Shown here: positions 41,648-51,591 of the stretch, one piece after another
Layout of the letters: every line of letters starts with the position of its first letter
How positions within the stretch are numbered: the stretch's first letter is position 1
From: Polyangiaceae bacterium
Lineage (GTDB): Bacteria > Myxococcota_A > Polyangia > Polyangiales > Polyangiaceae
Reading direction: 5' to 3'
NCBI GenBank assembly: GCA_025937785.1
Contig: JAICQQ010000001.1
Coordinates: 1 to 64,000, forward strand
Length of the DNA stretch: 64,000 nucleotides
Translations under genes and position numbers: made by a program
Notes under the pieces: generated by a model
What the model saw: only the letters and a program-made list of their open reading frames with translations
Databases searched by the model: none
What the model was told of the DNA's origin: nothing

Positions 41648-42931
41648 TTACAGCGCGTCTTCGTCGCGCTTCGGGGTTCCGAGCCAACGCCGGCCAGGCG
41701 TGTTGAGCACGAGCGTCTGCTCTGACTCGAGCCCCAAAAAGTCACGCGCGACCACGTTGTAACTGCCTGGACGCAGGCCCTTCAGCGCGAGCTCGGCGCC
41801 CGGCGCCACCCACCCGGTGAGGTCGCCGTTGATCAGAATGTAGCGCGGAGTCTCGTGGTGGTTGACGAGCACGAGGCCCTTGGTCGGCAGCGGGGCCGCG
41901 TCGGCCGGAATGTCGGCGGGCGTTGGCTTCACCCTCGCGCCGGGCTCCAACCGCTGTTGGCCGGCCTCGTCGAGCCAGGGCCTCGGGGGCTTCTCGGGCA
42001 GCTGGCGGTCGCGGAAACCACCCTTCTCGGGGGGTGTGAGAAAGTCGGTGGTTTTCAGATCGGTGACGCGCTCGAGCGTGTTCACGAGGAAGCCGAAGCG
42101 TCCGCTTTCGACCCAACCGAACTCGGCTTTCAGCGGCACCCAGTCGCGGCGGCACGCGGCGTTGTCGGGGGTAGCCAGTACCAGCTCGGACAACATCCGG
42201 CACAAGAGCACGCCGCTTTCACCGAGATCGCCGACTTGCGCTTGCTCCAGCACCAGCGTGCCCATCGCGGTCTGAATCGTGTCGACGTTCACCGGCAGCC
42301 CCAGGAGCTTGCCGCCGCCCGTGCGCAGTGTCTTGGCGGCCTGGAGCGGCGACACGTCGGCGCGCAGTTCTTCGAAGACGGAGCGCAGCGTGCCGGGCGC
42401 CACCACGCGATAGCCACCGTCGTCGGGCCACACCAGCACGTGACCGTAGCGGTCGAGCCGGGCTCGCAGCTCGGTGTGCTTCGGCAGCGGCATACGGTCG
42501 GACTCGACCGTCAGCCGCATGCGACCGATCGCCGACAAGTCGATGCGCAGCGGAAACCTGCTGCGCGGATCACCGCGTCCCGCGGTGCGCGGCTGCCAGG
42601 TGAAATGCGCCTCGAGCCGAGCGCCGGGTGTCTCGGTGGCTGCGAGCGACTCGAGCTCCAGGGCACGGCTGGTCTCGAGGTAGGTCGGCGGTGGGGTCGC
42701 CAAGTCCACCGAAGCATCCCCGGCGGCCGCAGCGTCGGAGGCGGGAGCCGGTGCGCCCGCATCTTTCAGCGGCAGGGGCCGCGCGGACGCGAGCGGGGAA
42801 GGCAGGATGCTGGCGTTGGGGCTCGGCTCGCTGCTGACAGGTTCCGCCTCTTCTGGTTCGTCTTGGCAAGCCCAGAGCATGCCTACGAGCAGCGCAGCAC
42901 CACCCACCCGCCTCAGCGCGCAACGCATCAC
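41648..42931 (-). CDS. Hypothetical lipoprotein, PEGA-like C-terminus
   Basis: A signal sequence with lipobox GMLWAC starts a 427-residue protein. About 70 Pro/Ala/Ser-rich linker residues follow, then a large domain (about 100-330) of unknown type containing three cysteines (CRMLSEL, AACRRDW). The last 70 residues (VLVNHHETPRYILINGDLTGWVAPGAE, LKGLRPGSYNVVARDFLG) resemble a PEGA-type beta domain. It overlaps rimI by 4 nt at its 5' end. The function is unknown. Confidence 0.65.
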   Translation of the reverse strand: MMRCALRRVGGAALLVGMLWACQDEPEEAEPVSSEPSPNASILPSPLASARPLPLKDAGAPAPASDAAAAGDASVDLATPPPTYLETSRALELESLAATETPGARLEAHFTWQPRTAGRGDPRSRFPLRIDLSAIGRMRLTVESDRMPLPKHTELRARLDRYGHVLVWPDDGGYRVVAPGTLRSVFEELRADVSPLQAAKTLRTGGGKLLGLPVNVDTIQTAMGTLVLEQAQVGDLGESGVLLCRMLSELVLATPDNAACRRDWVPLKAEFGWVESGRFGFLVNTLERVTDLKTTDFLTPPEKGGFRDRQLPEKPPRPWLDEAGQQRLEPGARVKPTPADIPADAAPLPTKGLVLVNHHETPRYILINGDLTGWVAPGAELALKGLRPGSYNVVARDFLGLESEQTLVLNTPGRRWLGTPKRDEDAL

Positions 42932-43389
42932 TGCGCTGGCCCTCGGGGCGGGCGCGGATCGAGGTCGAGGCGCATGCAGACCGCGTTCTCCACGGGGTCA
43001 CGGTAGTAGTTCTTGCGCTCGTGGACCACTCGAAACCCGTGTTTGGCGTAGAGCGCAAGCGCCCCGTGATTGCTGCTCCGCAGCTCGAGGAACACGGCGC
43101 TGGCGGCGAGGCTCACAGCGGTGCTCGTGAGCTCCTGCAAGAGCGCGCTGGCGACGCCGCGTCGGCGCTGGCTCGGCTCGGTCGCGAGGTCGAGCAACTC
43201 GATCTCGTCAGCGACGTGCCAGGCGCTGAGAAACCCGAGGAATCGTCCGTCGATCCGCTCGCGCGCGCACGACAGGCGCGCGTGGGGCAAGGTCAGCGAG
43301 CGGGCAGCGTCGACCTCGAGCCCGGCGAGTCGTGCCAGCCGATCGATGTCGGGCACGTCGAGCGGCGTGGCGTTCGTGCAGGCTATCAC
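42928..43389 (-). CDS. rimI: Ribosomal protein S18 alanine N-acetyltransferase (RimI-like)
   Basis: A 153-residue GNAT protein with the RimI pattern: IDRLARLAG near the N-terminus, LLDLATEPSQRRRGVASALLQEL (acetyl-CoA motif A), AVFLELRSSNHGALALYAKHGFRVVHERKNYYRDP in the C-terminal half, and the typical NYY(R)DP ending. RimI acetylates the N-terminal alanine of S18. The symbol is given because of the NYYRDP motif, but other GNATs share parts of it. It overlaps the downstream lipoprotein gene by 4 nt. Confidence 0.8.
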   Translation of the reverse strand: MIACTNATPLDVPDIDRLARLAGLEVDAARSLTLPHARLSCARERIDGRFLGFLSAWHVADEIELLDLATEPSQRRRGVASALLQELTSTAVSLAASAVFLELRSSNHGALALYAKHGFRVVHERKNYYRDPVENAVCMRLDLDPRPPRGPAQ

Positions 43390-43431
43390 AGGGCCAGCTA
43401 TGCCACGCGTTCGCGCGCGCGCCAGCTCCGC

Positions 43432-44826
43432 TCAGGCGGCGTGACGTCGCACCAGGCGCGAGTTCAAGAACTGGTACAAGATCTTGCACAGCTCGAAAGA
43501 GCTACCGCCCATCACGTCGACGATCTCGCGCACGGTGCGCTCGCCGTTGATGGCGTCGAGCACCGCCCGCTCTTGTGCGGTCAACTTGGAGCGCTCCGCA
43601 AGAGCCTTGATCGCGGCTTGGTCGCGGAACAGCACCTCATTGAAGTCGAAGCTGCCCTCGATCAGCTGCCACTCGTCTACCCGCCGGAAGCCCTCCATGA
43701 TGAGCCCGCCCACAGCGAGCTGAAGCTCGGACTTCTTCGCGATGGGATTGTCCGCGGCAGCCACGAATTGGAAGCGACCCTTCTTCCAGCGCACCACTTC
43801 GTACAACAGTTCCGAAGTCTGCTGCACCAAAGCGCGCTTGACCTGCTCTTCGGTCACGAGCTGCAACCGCACCAAGGTTTCGCCGAGGAGCCGCAGCGAG
43901 CCCGCCCGATTCTCGAGCACGTTACGCAGATCTTTGCGCGACACCGCCTTGCTTTGGATCAAGTAGCGTCCGAGCAGATACTCGCGCGGCAAGCCTTTGC
44001 TCGCGGCATAATCGAGATTGCCCTGGCCGAGGTAGAGCGTCACCTCGGTGGAACGCTGCATCAGCTTCAGCGCCCCGGTCTGTCGCTGCATTTGCAACAT
44101 CTGCAACACCTCGGGCAGCGCGATCACCGAGAGGTCGCCAGAGAGTACTTCGTGGCTCTCTTCGCCGAGCTCCATGTTCTTCAGCAGCGCACCGAGTTCG
44201 GTGACGCATTCGGGTGTGATGGCCTGCTGGATGGCGCGCCCCAAGAGCGCGTCGTCACCGCGCAGGGCGTGCGCGCGGCGGAGCTCGGGCGTGAGCAGCT
44301 GGCTCATGTAGTTGCCCACCTCTTGCGAAGCTTGGACTTGCCGCAGGCCTGGGTCGTCACTCAAGCTGATGCGTACGGCGGCTGGATAGATGCTCTCGCG
44401 CGGCTCTTCGGCGGGCATGTGCTGCGCGTCGGGGATGGGCCGCCCCCGCCCCTCCTTGGTGCGATGCAGCGCGTGCTCCACGACTGCCACCAGGCCGCGC
44501 GCATCGAAGGGCTTGGTGATCGCGTCGATGGCGCCGGTCTGCTGCACGAACTGCCCCCGGATCTTGTCCGCCTTGGCGCTCATCAGGATGACTGGTAGCT
44601 CTTTCAACTTCTCGTTGGCCCTGAGTTCGCGGCAAAACTGGTAGCCGTTCATGCGTGGCATCACGAAATCCAACAGGATCAGATCGACGGAGCGCCACGC
44701 CAGCGTCGACAGCGCCTCTTGGCCGTCACGCGCGGCCAATGTTTCGTAATCGCGTCGTTCGAGGATCGCCGAGACGACCTTGCGGATCGTGGGGCTGTCG
44801 TCGACGATGAGGATCCGCGCGCCCAT
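43432..44826 (-). CDS. Response regulator with receiver and DUF4388 (PATAN-like) domains
   Basis: The ATG at 44826 gives 464 residues. An N-terminal receiver domain has the acidic pair and phospho-acceptor in ILIVDDSPTIRKV and LILLDFVMPRMNGYQF, and the conserved Lys in PVILMSAKADK. A DUF4388 domain follows (SGDLSVIALPEVLQMLQMQRQTGALKL, then LYLGQGNLDYAASKG), and a second helical region ends near residue 460. This domain combination is abundant in myxobacteria and usually acts by protein binding, not DNA binding. No cognate kinase is nearby. Confidence 0.85.
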   Translation of the reverse strand: MGARILIVDDSPTIRKVVSAILERRDYETLAARDGQEALSTLAWRSVDLILLDFVMPRMNGYQFCRELRANEKLKELPVILMSAKADKIRGQFVQQTGAIDAITKPFDARGLVAVVEHALHRTKEGRGRPIPDAQHMPAEEPRESIYPAAVRISLSDDPGLRQVQASQEVGNYMSQLLTPELRRAHALRGDDALLGRAIQQAITPECVTELGALLKNMELGEESHEVLSGDLSVIALPEVLQMLQMQRQTGALKLMQRSTEVTLYLGQGNLDYAASKGLPREYLLGRYLIQSKAVSRKDLRNVLENRAGSLRLLGETLVRLQLVTEEQVKRALVQQTSELLYEVVRWKKGRFQFVAAADNPIAKKSELQLAVGGLIMEGFRRVDEWQLIEGSFDFNEVLFRDQAAIKALAERSKLTAQERAVLDAINGERTVREIVDVMGGSSFELCKILYQFLNSRLVRRHAA

Positions 44827-45006
44827 GGCTCCCACGATCGTGAATGCGACCGTGAACACAGGTCAAGGCACGCTGGAGCGCCTCCCTCGACAGGTGTGCG
44901 ACCGAGTGGCACGCAGTGGTTGTCAGGCATACCAAGGGGAATGGCAGCCTGTACCTCGGGCACAAAATTATGATGGGACGCTCACGATTCGTCGTCGTGG
45001 GCCAGG

Positions 45007-45698
45007 TCAGACAACGATGTTCGACGGCCGAAGTAGGTTTTTCGCGCTCAGCAGCGAAGGGTCACCCGCCTTCAAGAGCTTGACGAACACTCGGTACTGA
45101 CCCAAGCGATGTAGCAAGAGGTCTTGTGCACGAGCTGAGTCCCTCTCGCCATAATGCACGCAGATTGCGGTCAACTGGGTTAGATAGAAATGGGCATGGG
45201 AGACGAGGTCGCGCACGCGGTCTGACCCGGACCCAACGTGCGCAATGCTGTTTCGGGCCCGGTAGATCCGTGCCACTTGTCGAGAGACACGTTCACGAGA
45301 TTGCTCGTGATACTCCGCTAGATGCGCTCCAGTTTGCTCCGGCGTGCTGGAGCCCAGCGCCTTCCAGATGTGAGGGCCGTCTCGAAACCTCGCGCGCCAG
45401 CGGTCATGCGCTCCATGCCGCTCCAGAGCAGGAGCAGACGACTTTCCGGGTCTGGCGCGAGCAACGCCGCGTAGCCTGATGGCGTCGTGGAGTGGGTCGG
45501 AGGCACGCAGCGTGCTTACTCGCCATGCGGATCGCAGAATCCGCTCGGCTCATCGAGAGCGGCAAACGTGCTGAGTGTCTTAGGGCGACGGGGGACGAAC
45601 GTGGTTTGGAGCTGCTCGAACCATCGCTCAAAGAATAGCGTTAGAGCGCGTGCTCGACCGTCCGTCATGCTCTCTCCCCAACAAAGGAAAGGCCGCAC
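45007..45698 (-). pseudogene. Decayed HEPN-domain gene with stop and frameshifts
   Basis: Pieces of one protein are spread over two or three minus-strand frames. The first (from about 45698) gives RALTLFFERWFEQLQTTF to a stop codon near 45516. Next is YAALLAPDPESRLLLLWSGME in the same frame, beyond the stop. After a frame change near 45400 come HIWKALGS and ARIYRARNSIAHVGS. The RNxxxxH motif of HEPN ribonuclease domains is present as RNSIAH. A working start-to-end frame does not exist. Many HEPN proteins belong to defence or toxin systems, but this copy looks inactivated. The region from 44827 to 45006 and from 45699 to 45793 shows nothing else. Confidence 0.65.
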
Positions 45699-45793
45699 GG
45701 ACTCGCAAGTCCTGCACGAACTCTAATGCGGGCTGCTCATATGTCGAGTGCCGAACGCGCGCAAGGCGGCCCGAGCCGACGCAGCCGTTCCAG

Positions 45794-47686
45794 CTACTCG
45801 CTCTTGGCGACGACGCGGATGCCGAGCTCGACCAGCTGCTCCGGCGCCACGAGGTTCGGGGCGTCGCTCATCTGGTCGGAGCCGCGCTGCGTCTTGGGGA
45901 ACGCGATCACGTCGCGCAAGCTCTCGCGGCCCGCGAGGAGCATCGCCAGGCGATCCATGCCGACGGCGATACCGCCGTGCGGGGGAGCGCCGAACTTCAA
46001 CGCCGACAATAAGAAGCCGAACTTTTGCTGCGCTTCTTCCTTGTCGATGCCGAGTGCGTTGAACACGCGCTCTTGCACCTCGGGGTCGTGGAGGCGGATC
46101 GAGCCGCCCGCGATCTCGAAGCCGTTCAGCACCAGATCGTAGCGGTAGCAAAGGACGCGGCCCGGATCTGTCTCGATCAGCTCGACGTGTTCGTCGTGCG
46201 GGCGCGTGAACGCGTGGTGCGCCGCGACCCAACCCTTGCGATCCTCGTCGTACTCGAACAGCGGCGGATCGACCACCCACAGGAACTGGAACGCGTTGCC
46301 GTGACCGACTTGCGGGATCAGACCGAGCTGTTTGCCGAGGTGCACGCGCAGGTTCGCGAGCACCGTGTGCACGAGCGAGGCTTTGCCGAACTGGAACAGG
46401 ATGACGTCGCCTGCTTGGGCTCCCACGGCCTGGTTGATGGCGACGCGCATCGCATCGCTGACCGTCTTGGCCAGGGGCGATTGCGTCCACTCGCCAGCTT
46501 CGCCCACCTTCGCGCGCGCGAGACCAGCGGCGCCCATGCCGCGCGCGATCTGCTCGAGTTTGTCACCGTCGCTGCGCGAGAGCCCTGCGGACGCGGGAAT
46601 CACGAGCGCCTTCACGATTTCTGCGGGCAGATCGGTGCGGTAGGTGCCGGCCTTGAACTTTTCGGCGATCGGCGTCCAGAACGGGATGTTGCCGCCGTCG
46701 TGCTCGACCACCAGCGCCGTGAGATCGACGTGCTTCATGCCGAAGCGTAGGTCGGGCTTGTCATTGCCATAGTCGCGCATCGAGTCGTCGAAGCGCATGC
46801 GGGGGAACTTGCCGCCGGGGTACTGCTGCTCGAGATCGATGCCGAGCGCCGCCTGCCAGACCGCGCAGATCAGGCCTTCGACGTGTGAGAAGATATCGTC
46901 TTGGTTGACGAAGCTCGCCTCGATGTCGATCTGAGTGAACTCGGGCTGGCGGTCGAGCCTGAGATCTTCGTCCCGGAAGCAGCGCACGATCTGAAAGTAC
47001 TTTTCGAAGCCCGCCACCATGAACAGCTGTTTGAAGAGCTGAGGGCTCTCTGCGAGGGCGAAGAACTTGCCGTTCTGGACCCGCGACGGCACCAAGAAGT
47101 TGCGCGCGCCGCCCGGCGTGTACTTGACGAGGAAAGGCGTTTCTAGTTCCAAAAACCCTTGACTACTCAAGTAGTTACGAGTCGCCTGGTTGATGTTGTG
47201 CCGCTGTCGCAAGGCGGCCTGCAACGGCGCGCGGCGCAGGTCGAGGTAGCGGTACTGCAGCCGGACCTCTTCGCGCGTGTCGATGTTGTCCTCGAGCGGG
47301 AACGGCGGCGTCTCGGACTTGTTGAAGACGGTGGACTCGAGCACCTCGACCTCGATCTCGCCGGTGGCGAGATTGGGGTTCGCGGCGCTGACCATCTTGT
47401 TTTCTTTCTTGCTGAACTGTTCCCCGCGCGAGCGAACCTTGCCGCGTACACCCACGACCCACTCCGGGCGCAACGAGTCTGCGACCCGGTGCGCCTCGGC
47501 AGACGAGTCCAGATCGAACACGATCTGAGTCAGACCTTCGCGGTCGCGCAGATCGACGAACACGAGGTGACCGTGGTCGCGCCGGTTGGCGACCCAGCCG
47601 AACAGCACTACTTCGCTGCCGATATCGGCGGCGCGCAGCGCACCGCAGTCGTGGGTTCGTTTGAGTTCGTCGATGAAGCGAGCCAT
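45794..47686 (-). CDS. aspS: Aspartyl-tRNA synthetase
   Basis: The ATG at 47686 gives 630 residues; the track ORF extends 97 residues further through non-conserved sequence. The N-terminal anticodon-binding OB fold (VVLFGWVANRRDHGHLVFVDLRD) is followed by the class II core with motif 2 CFRDEDLRLDRQPEFTQID and motif 3 GIAVGMDRLAMLLAG, and the bacterial insertion domain (about residues 290-420). It charges tRNA-Asp. The divergent gene at 47841 shares the intervening promoter region. No abnormality is seen. Confidence 0.96.
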   Translation of the reverse strand: MARFIDELKRTHDCGALRAADIGSEVVLFGWVANRRDHGHLVFVDLRDREGLTQIVFDLDSSAEAHRVADSLRPEWVVGVRGKVRSRGEQFSKKENKMVSAANPNLATGEIEVEVLESTVFNKSETPPFPLEDNIDTREEVRLQYRYLDLRRAPLQAALRQRHNINQATRNYLSSQGFLELETPFLVKYTPGGARNFLVPSRVQNGKFFALAESPQLFKQLFMVAGFEKYFQIVRCFRDEDLRLDRQPEFTQIDIEASFVNQDDIFSHVEGLICAVWQAALGIDLEQQYPGGKFPRMRFDDSMRDYGNDKPDLRFGMKHVDLTALVVEHDGGNIPFWTPIAEKFKAGTYRTDLPAEIVKALVIPASAGLSRSDGDKLEQIARGMGAAGLARAKVGEAGEWTQSPLAKTVSDAMRVAINQAVGAQAGDVILFQFGKASLVHTVLANLRVHLGKQLGLIPQVGHGNAFQFLWVVDPPLFEYDEDRKGWVAAHHAFTRPHDEHVELIETDPGRVLCYRYDLVLNGFEIAGGSIRLHDPEVQERVFNALGIDKEEAQQKFGFLLSALKFGAPPHGGIAVGMDRLAMLLAGRESLRDVIAFPKTQRGSDQMSDAPNLVAPEQLVELGIRVVAKSE

Positions 47687-47840
47687 GGGGCGGCGGTCAT
47701 AGCGCGCCCGGCCCGCCCGCTCAACTCCCCACCCCTGCGTCGCCGCCGCACACCGCATGCCGAGCCGCGGGCCTGGCCGTTGCTCGCAAAGTGGTGCGCG
47801 AAAGTGGGCCAAAATCCTCGAAAATGGCAGGCAAGGTGCG

Positions 47841-49655
47841 GTGAGTCCCCCTGCAAGCGTCACCCTGGGTGGCCCTGGGGCCCCGCACTGGCTGCGAGGC
47901 ACCTGCCGCTGGCTCGCCGTCGTCGTCCCGCTGTTCGTCGCGATCGCCGGCCTTTCGCCCGCCAGCCAGTGGCGCAACGACGTCGCGATCGTCCGTAGCT
48001 TGGGCTTCGTTCCGATCGGAGCGGAAGGCGTGCTTTCGGCGGTGCTGGCGCAAGTCAGCTCGCTGCTCCCGCTCGGGGGGCGGGTACTCCGCGCCGCCCT
48101 GCCCAGCGCGCTCGGCGCAGCCTGCGCAGCCCGCCTGATCTACGAGTTCGCGTTGCGCCTGCTCGACAAGAATGCGCCGACCGAGCGCCTGGCTCCCGTG
48201 CTCGCTCTGATCGCCGCCTGGGGCGTCGTGCTCACGCCCGCGTGGCAGGCCGAAGCCACGCAAGCTGGCGGAGCCACGGTCGCGGTGACCCTCGTGCTCC
48301 TCGCGACCGCCGTGCGCTTCCGCCTCCGCCTCGACGAACGCGGCTGGCTCGTGTTCGGGGTGCTGCTTGGCGCGGCCTGCCTCGAGCAGCGGCTCGCCGG
48401 GCTCGCTTGCCTCGCCCTCTTACTCGCCGATGCAGCCCTACTGCGACAGCTCCCCACGCAGCGCCAGCTCCTCGAACTCGCGGGCAGCGCTGCCGGCGTC
48501 GTCGCTCTCGGCCTCGTGCCCTTCTGGTTCCAGCGGACCAGCGGCGGGATTTGGAGCGACTGGGGCACCGAGCTCGCCCGGCTCTCCGGTGCGGACACCG
48601 CCCTCCCCCTTTCCGGTACACTCGACGCCTGGCTCGACGCGCTCGGACTGCCCTTGCTCGCCGCGGCCGCCCTCGGCTGCGGCTGGGGCATCTCGCGGCC
48701 CCGGACGCGCCCCTGGATCTTGCCGCTCGCCGTGTTCCCGCTGCTCGACCTGGTGCTCCCCGCAGCAGCCCCAACGCTGGCCGGCCCGCTCACCGGGCGC
48801 GCGGTCGATCTGCTGGCGCTCGCCGTGCTCGGCATCGCCGCAGCCGTCGGCGCGCAAGTCGCCGGCCTCGCGCTCGAGCGCGCCCGCGTCCCGCTCGCGC
48901 GCCCGGTGCAAGCTCTCGTGATCGTCGCGGGCCTCACCTTGGTGCTCGTCCGCATGGAGGAGTCGGGAGAGCAAGCCGAGGCGCAGACCCGCGGTGCCGC
49001 CGAAGCCTGGACCGACGAGGCCCTGAGCAGTCTGCCGCCGCATAGCTTGCTCATGGTGCGCTCCGAGCCCGCTGCCTGGCGCCTGTGGGCATCGCGCGTC
49101 GCGCGCGGTGAACGTCCCGACCTTACCGTGGTTCCGCTCCCGCTCCTCGATCGCGGCGACACCGCAGCGCGCCTGCTCGAGATCGAACCGCACCTGGCCC
49201 CGCTGGTGCGCGAGCTGCGCATGAACGGCAGACCCGGCGAGTACGCCCTCTCGACCCTGGCCGATGCGCGCCCGCTCTTCCTCGAGTTCGACCCGAGCTG
49301 GGACCGCCGCCTGCTCGAGCACGTCCTGCCGCACCCTTTCTGGATGCGCTTCGAAGCCCACGCCCTGGGCCGTTCGGATCGCACCGCCGCGCTCAGTCAG
49401 GGCAAGCAAGCCTTCGCGCGCGTGCTCGATTCCATCGACCCGCGCTACCCGGACCTCGCCACGCTTGGCGTGCTCACCACCCGAGCCCGCGAACAAACCG
49501 TCATGCTCGCCGCACTCGGTGACCGTGAGAGCGCCCTCACGCTGCTCGAGCAACTCCGCGACATCCCCAGCGAACGCGCCTTCGTGAGTTCCATGGAAAA
49601 GAAGCTCGCCGACAAGGAAAAGCGGCGCGTGGATTGGCTCGCCCAGCTGCAGTGA
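47841..49655 (+). CDS. Polytopic membrane protein (DUF2723-like, GT-C type possible)
   Basis: The GTG at 47841 is the first plausible start after non-coding sequence and gives 604 residues. About ten membrane helices (for example ALIAAWGVVLTPAWQ and LLLADAALLRQ) precede a soluble C-terminal 230 residues. The N-terminal QWRNDVAIVRSLGFVPIGAEG and the layout resemble the DUF2723/TMEM260 family, which includes protein O-mannosyltransferase-like enzymes, but a catalytic acidic pair is not certain. It is divergent from aspS. Function remains open. Confidence 0.65.
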   Translation: MSPPASVTLGGPGAPHWLRGTCRWLAVVVPLFVAIAGLSPASQWRNDVAIVRSLGFVPIGAEGVLSAVLAQVSSLLPLGGRVLRAALPSALGAACAARLIYEFALRLLDKNAPTERLAPVLALIAAWGVVLTPAWQAEATQAGGATVAVTLVLLATAVRFRLRLDERGWLVFGVLLGAACLEQRLAGLACLALLLADAALLRQLPTQRQLLELAGSAAGVVALGLVPFWFQRTSGGIWSDWGTELARLSGADTALPLSGTLDAWLDALGLPLLAAAALGCGWGISRPRTRPWILPLAVFPLLDLVLPAAAPTLAGPLTGRAVDLLALAVLGIAAAVGAQVAGLALERARVPLARPVQALVIVAGLTLVLVRMEESGEQAEAQTRGAAEAWTDEALSSLPPHSLLMVRSEPAAWRLWASRVARGERPDLTVVPLPLLDRGDTAARLLEIEPHLAPLVRELRMNGRPGEYALSTLADARPLFLEFDPSWDRRLLEHVLPHPFWMRFEAHALGRSDRTAALSQGKQAFARVLDSIDPRYPDLATLGVLTTRAREQTVMLAALGDRESALTLLEQLRDIPSERAFVSSMEKKLADKEKRRVDWLAQLQ

Positions 49656-49670
49656 GCGCGCGGCGCCTAC

Positions 49671-50813
49671 CTACTGGGCCTTGTCCTTCTTCTTCTTCCG
49701 CTTGGGCTTCGTTTCCCTGTCTTTGTCGGCCGTATCGGTGGGTTTCGCCGGCTCGTCCGCCTTGGCTTCGTCTTTGTCTTGGTCCTTCGGATCGCTCGGA
49801 GCGGTGCCGCCGTTGCCGCCTGCAACCCGGTCGATCTTCTTCCGCACTTCCTTCAGCTTGTTGTCCTTGAGGGTCCACTCGGTGCGGATCTTCAGCAAGT
49901 CCTCGGTCTTCTTCGGATCGAACTCCTCCCAGACGCCGACGAGTCGATCGCTTTCCACGGAGTACACGGGTGGCTTGAGTACGCTAGTCGTCGCGCCGTG
50001 AACGGTGGCGATGGAGTCGCGGTGCCGGATGTTGCATTGCCCGTCGCCCTCGAAGACCGCGACCATCGAGGAGGTAATGGATGCCCGGGCGTCGTCCGGT
50101 TGCACGTCCGCGCCAACCAACGCCTCCGTTGAGCCATCGCCGTCGAGATCGGCGTGCAGAATCTGATTCAGGCGCACTTGGTGCACCTGGCTTTTGCTCG
50201 CCCCGGCCTTGATCTCCCAGAAGTTGTCGTCGTCTTGCCCGGCAATCTTGAAGAAGCCCTGCGGGTACCGGTGGTTCTTCCAGTCGACGGTTTTGATGTT
50301 GCACGTGACGTCGATCAGCCGATTCAAGTACTCCTGGCAAGAAGCGGGCGCTTCGCCCGTGAGGCAGCCGTTCTGGATACCGTGGTGCAGTCGGGAGCAA
50401 GAACGCGATTGATTGGCGAAGCAATTCTCCCTCTGAAGGTTGTCCGGGCTACGGTCGGCGGACGCCGCTAGGCAGTCGCGCCAGAGCGTGCGGGCGCGAT
50501 CCACGCCCACTTCTTTGGAGCACGTCGGGATGATGTCCTCGGGCTTCGTGGTCTCGGCGGACGCGGCGGGTTCTGCACTGGCACTGGCACTGGCGCTGGC
50601 GGACGCGGACGCCGCCTCGGCCGCGCTCGCGGAGGCCGAGGGTGTTTGAGCAGTACTTACGGGAGCGGGTGCGGTCGGGGCCGCGGCGCTGCCGGAGGCC
50701 GCGGGCGTGGCGGCGTCCTTCTCGGCCCTGAGGTCGGCGATCTTCTTGGCGAGGTTGCAGCCGGTCGTGGTCGCTGCACAAAGAAACACGAGTATCGAAA
50801 ATCGAGGTGACAA
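49671..50813 (-). CDS. Lipoprotein with Ala/Ser repeats and FG-GAP-like segment
   Basis: Signal sequence and lipobox (ATTTGCN) start a 380-residue lipoprotein. An Ala/Ser/Pro low-complexity stretch (residues 33-95) includes a perfect Ala-Ser alternation. The central region has cysteines likely in disulphides (CSKEVGVDRARTLWRDC, CFANQSRSC, CLTGEAPASC) and a DLDGDGSTEAL segment that resembles calcium-binding FG-GAP/VCBS repeats. The C-terminus is a highly charged Lys/Asp/Glu tail (KPKRKKKKDKAQ). No function is recognised. Confidence 0.65.
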   Translation of the reverse strand: MSPRFSILVFLCAATTTGCNLAKKIADLRAEKDAATPAASGSAAAPTAPAPVSTAQTPSASASAAEAASASASASASASAEPAASAETTKPEDIIPTCSKEVGVDRARTLWRDCLAASADRSPDNLQRENCFANQSRSCSRLHHGIQNGCLTGEAPASCQEYLNRLIDVTCNIKTVDWKNHRYPQGFFKIAGQDDDNFWEIKAGASKSQVHQVRLNQILHADLDGDGSTEALVGADVQPDDARASITSSMVAVFEGDGQCNIRHRDSIATVHGATTSVLKPPVYSVESDRLVGVWEEFDPKKTEDLLKIRTEWTLKDNKLKEVRKKIDRVAGGNGGTAPSDPKDQDKDEAKADEPAKPTDTADKDRETKPKRKKKKDKAQ

Positions 50814-50932
50814 GTTCGGGGGCTACCTTCCGCGAGTAGAAGAGCTCACCCTCGCTTACGCCGCAACCTCGAACAGCTTCCAAAGCTTTCACTCGTGGCC
50901 AAGCGATCGTCCCGACGTTGGGACGCCTCCCG

Positions 50933-51433
50933 TTATTCGGCGGGATGGCTCGAGCTCGCCACTCGGTCCCACGCTCGACCGTTCTCGATGGCCTGCTTTC
51001 GCGCCTGCATGCGCTCAGCGAGCTCCACGAGTTCCTGCTTGGTGAAAGCTTCTCGTGCGCGAGGAAACATCTCGTTCTCTTCTTCCTCGACGTGATGTTC
51101 GATGAGCTCTTTCAGCACCTTGGCCTTGGCCCCGAACGCGACGGATGACGCGTCCGCACGGGCTAAATCTTTGAGCACCGCCTTGGCCGCCTTGTGCTCC
51201 TCGTGCGCCTCGTAATACAGGCGCTTGTCTTTCTTGCGTTCCACGGCGGCCTTGAACGCAGGGTAGAAAATCTCCTCCTCGAGCAGCATGTGCTGCGTCA
51301 GCTCGCTCCTCAGCTTCGCCAGTAGCTCATGGCGGATCTTGATGCCGCGCTCGGTAGTATTCGTCAGGGCCATCAAGGTTTCCTGCGTCGACTTGTGTTG
51401 TTGCTTCAGAAGAGAGATTGCATCCTGTGGCAT
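50933..51433 (-). CDS. Hemerythrin HHE domain protein
   Basis: The ATG at 51433 starts a 166-residue protein with the histidine/glutamate ligands of a hemerythrin-like diiron site on a four-helix bundle: ISLLKQQHKSTQE, MLLEEEIFYPAF, YEAHEEHKAAK and LIEHHVEEEENEMFP. Such single-domain proteins bind O2 or NO or protect iron centres. It stands alone between a lipoprotein gene and a DUF4169 gene. The track start at 51481 adds 16 non-conserved residues. Confidence 0.88.
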   Translation of the reverse strand: MPQDAISLLKQQHKSTQETLMALTNTTERGIKIRHELLAKLRSELTQHMLLEEEIFYPAFKAAVERKKDKRLYYEAHEEHKAAKAVLKDLARADASSVAFGAKAKVLKELIEHHVEEEENEMFPRAREAFTKQELVELAERMQARKQAIENGRAWDRVASSSHPAE

Positions 51434-51591
51434 GGTTACCTCGCGTCGTATGGACCGAGGCAGCTGCACATGGCGTGCCATGCCAGCCGCTGATTCTCGC
51501 GCGTAAACGACGGCAGGCTGGTGTCATCTGGCATCCTCGCCTCGCCCCGGCGCATTCCGCCGCGCCACACCGATAGGTTGCCCCCGTCAGA

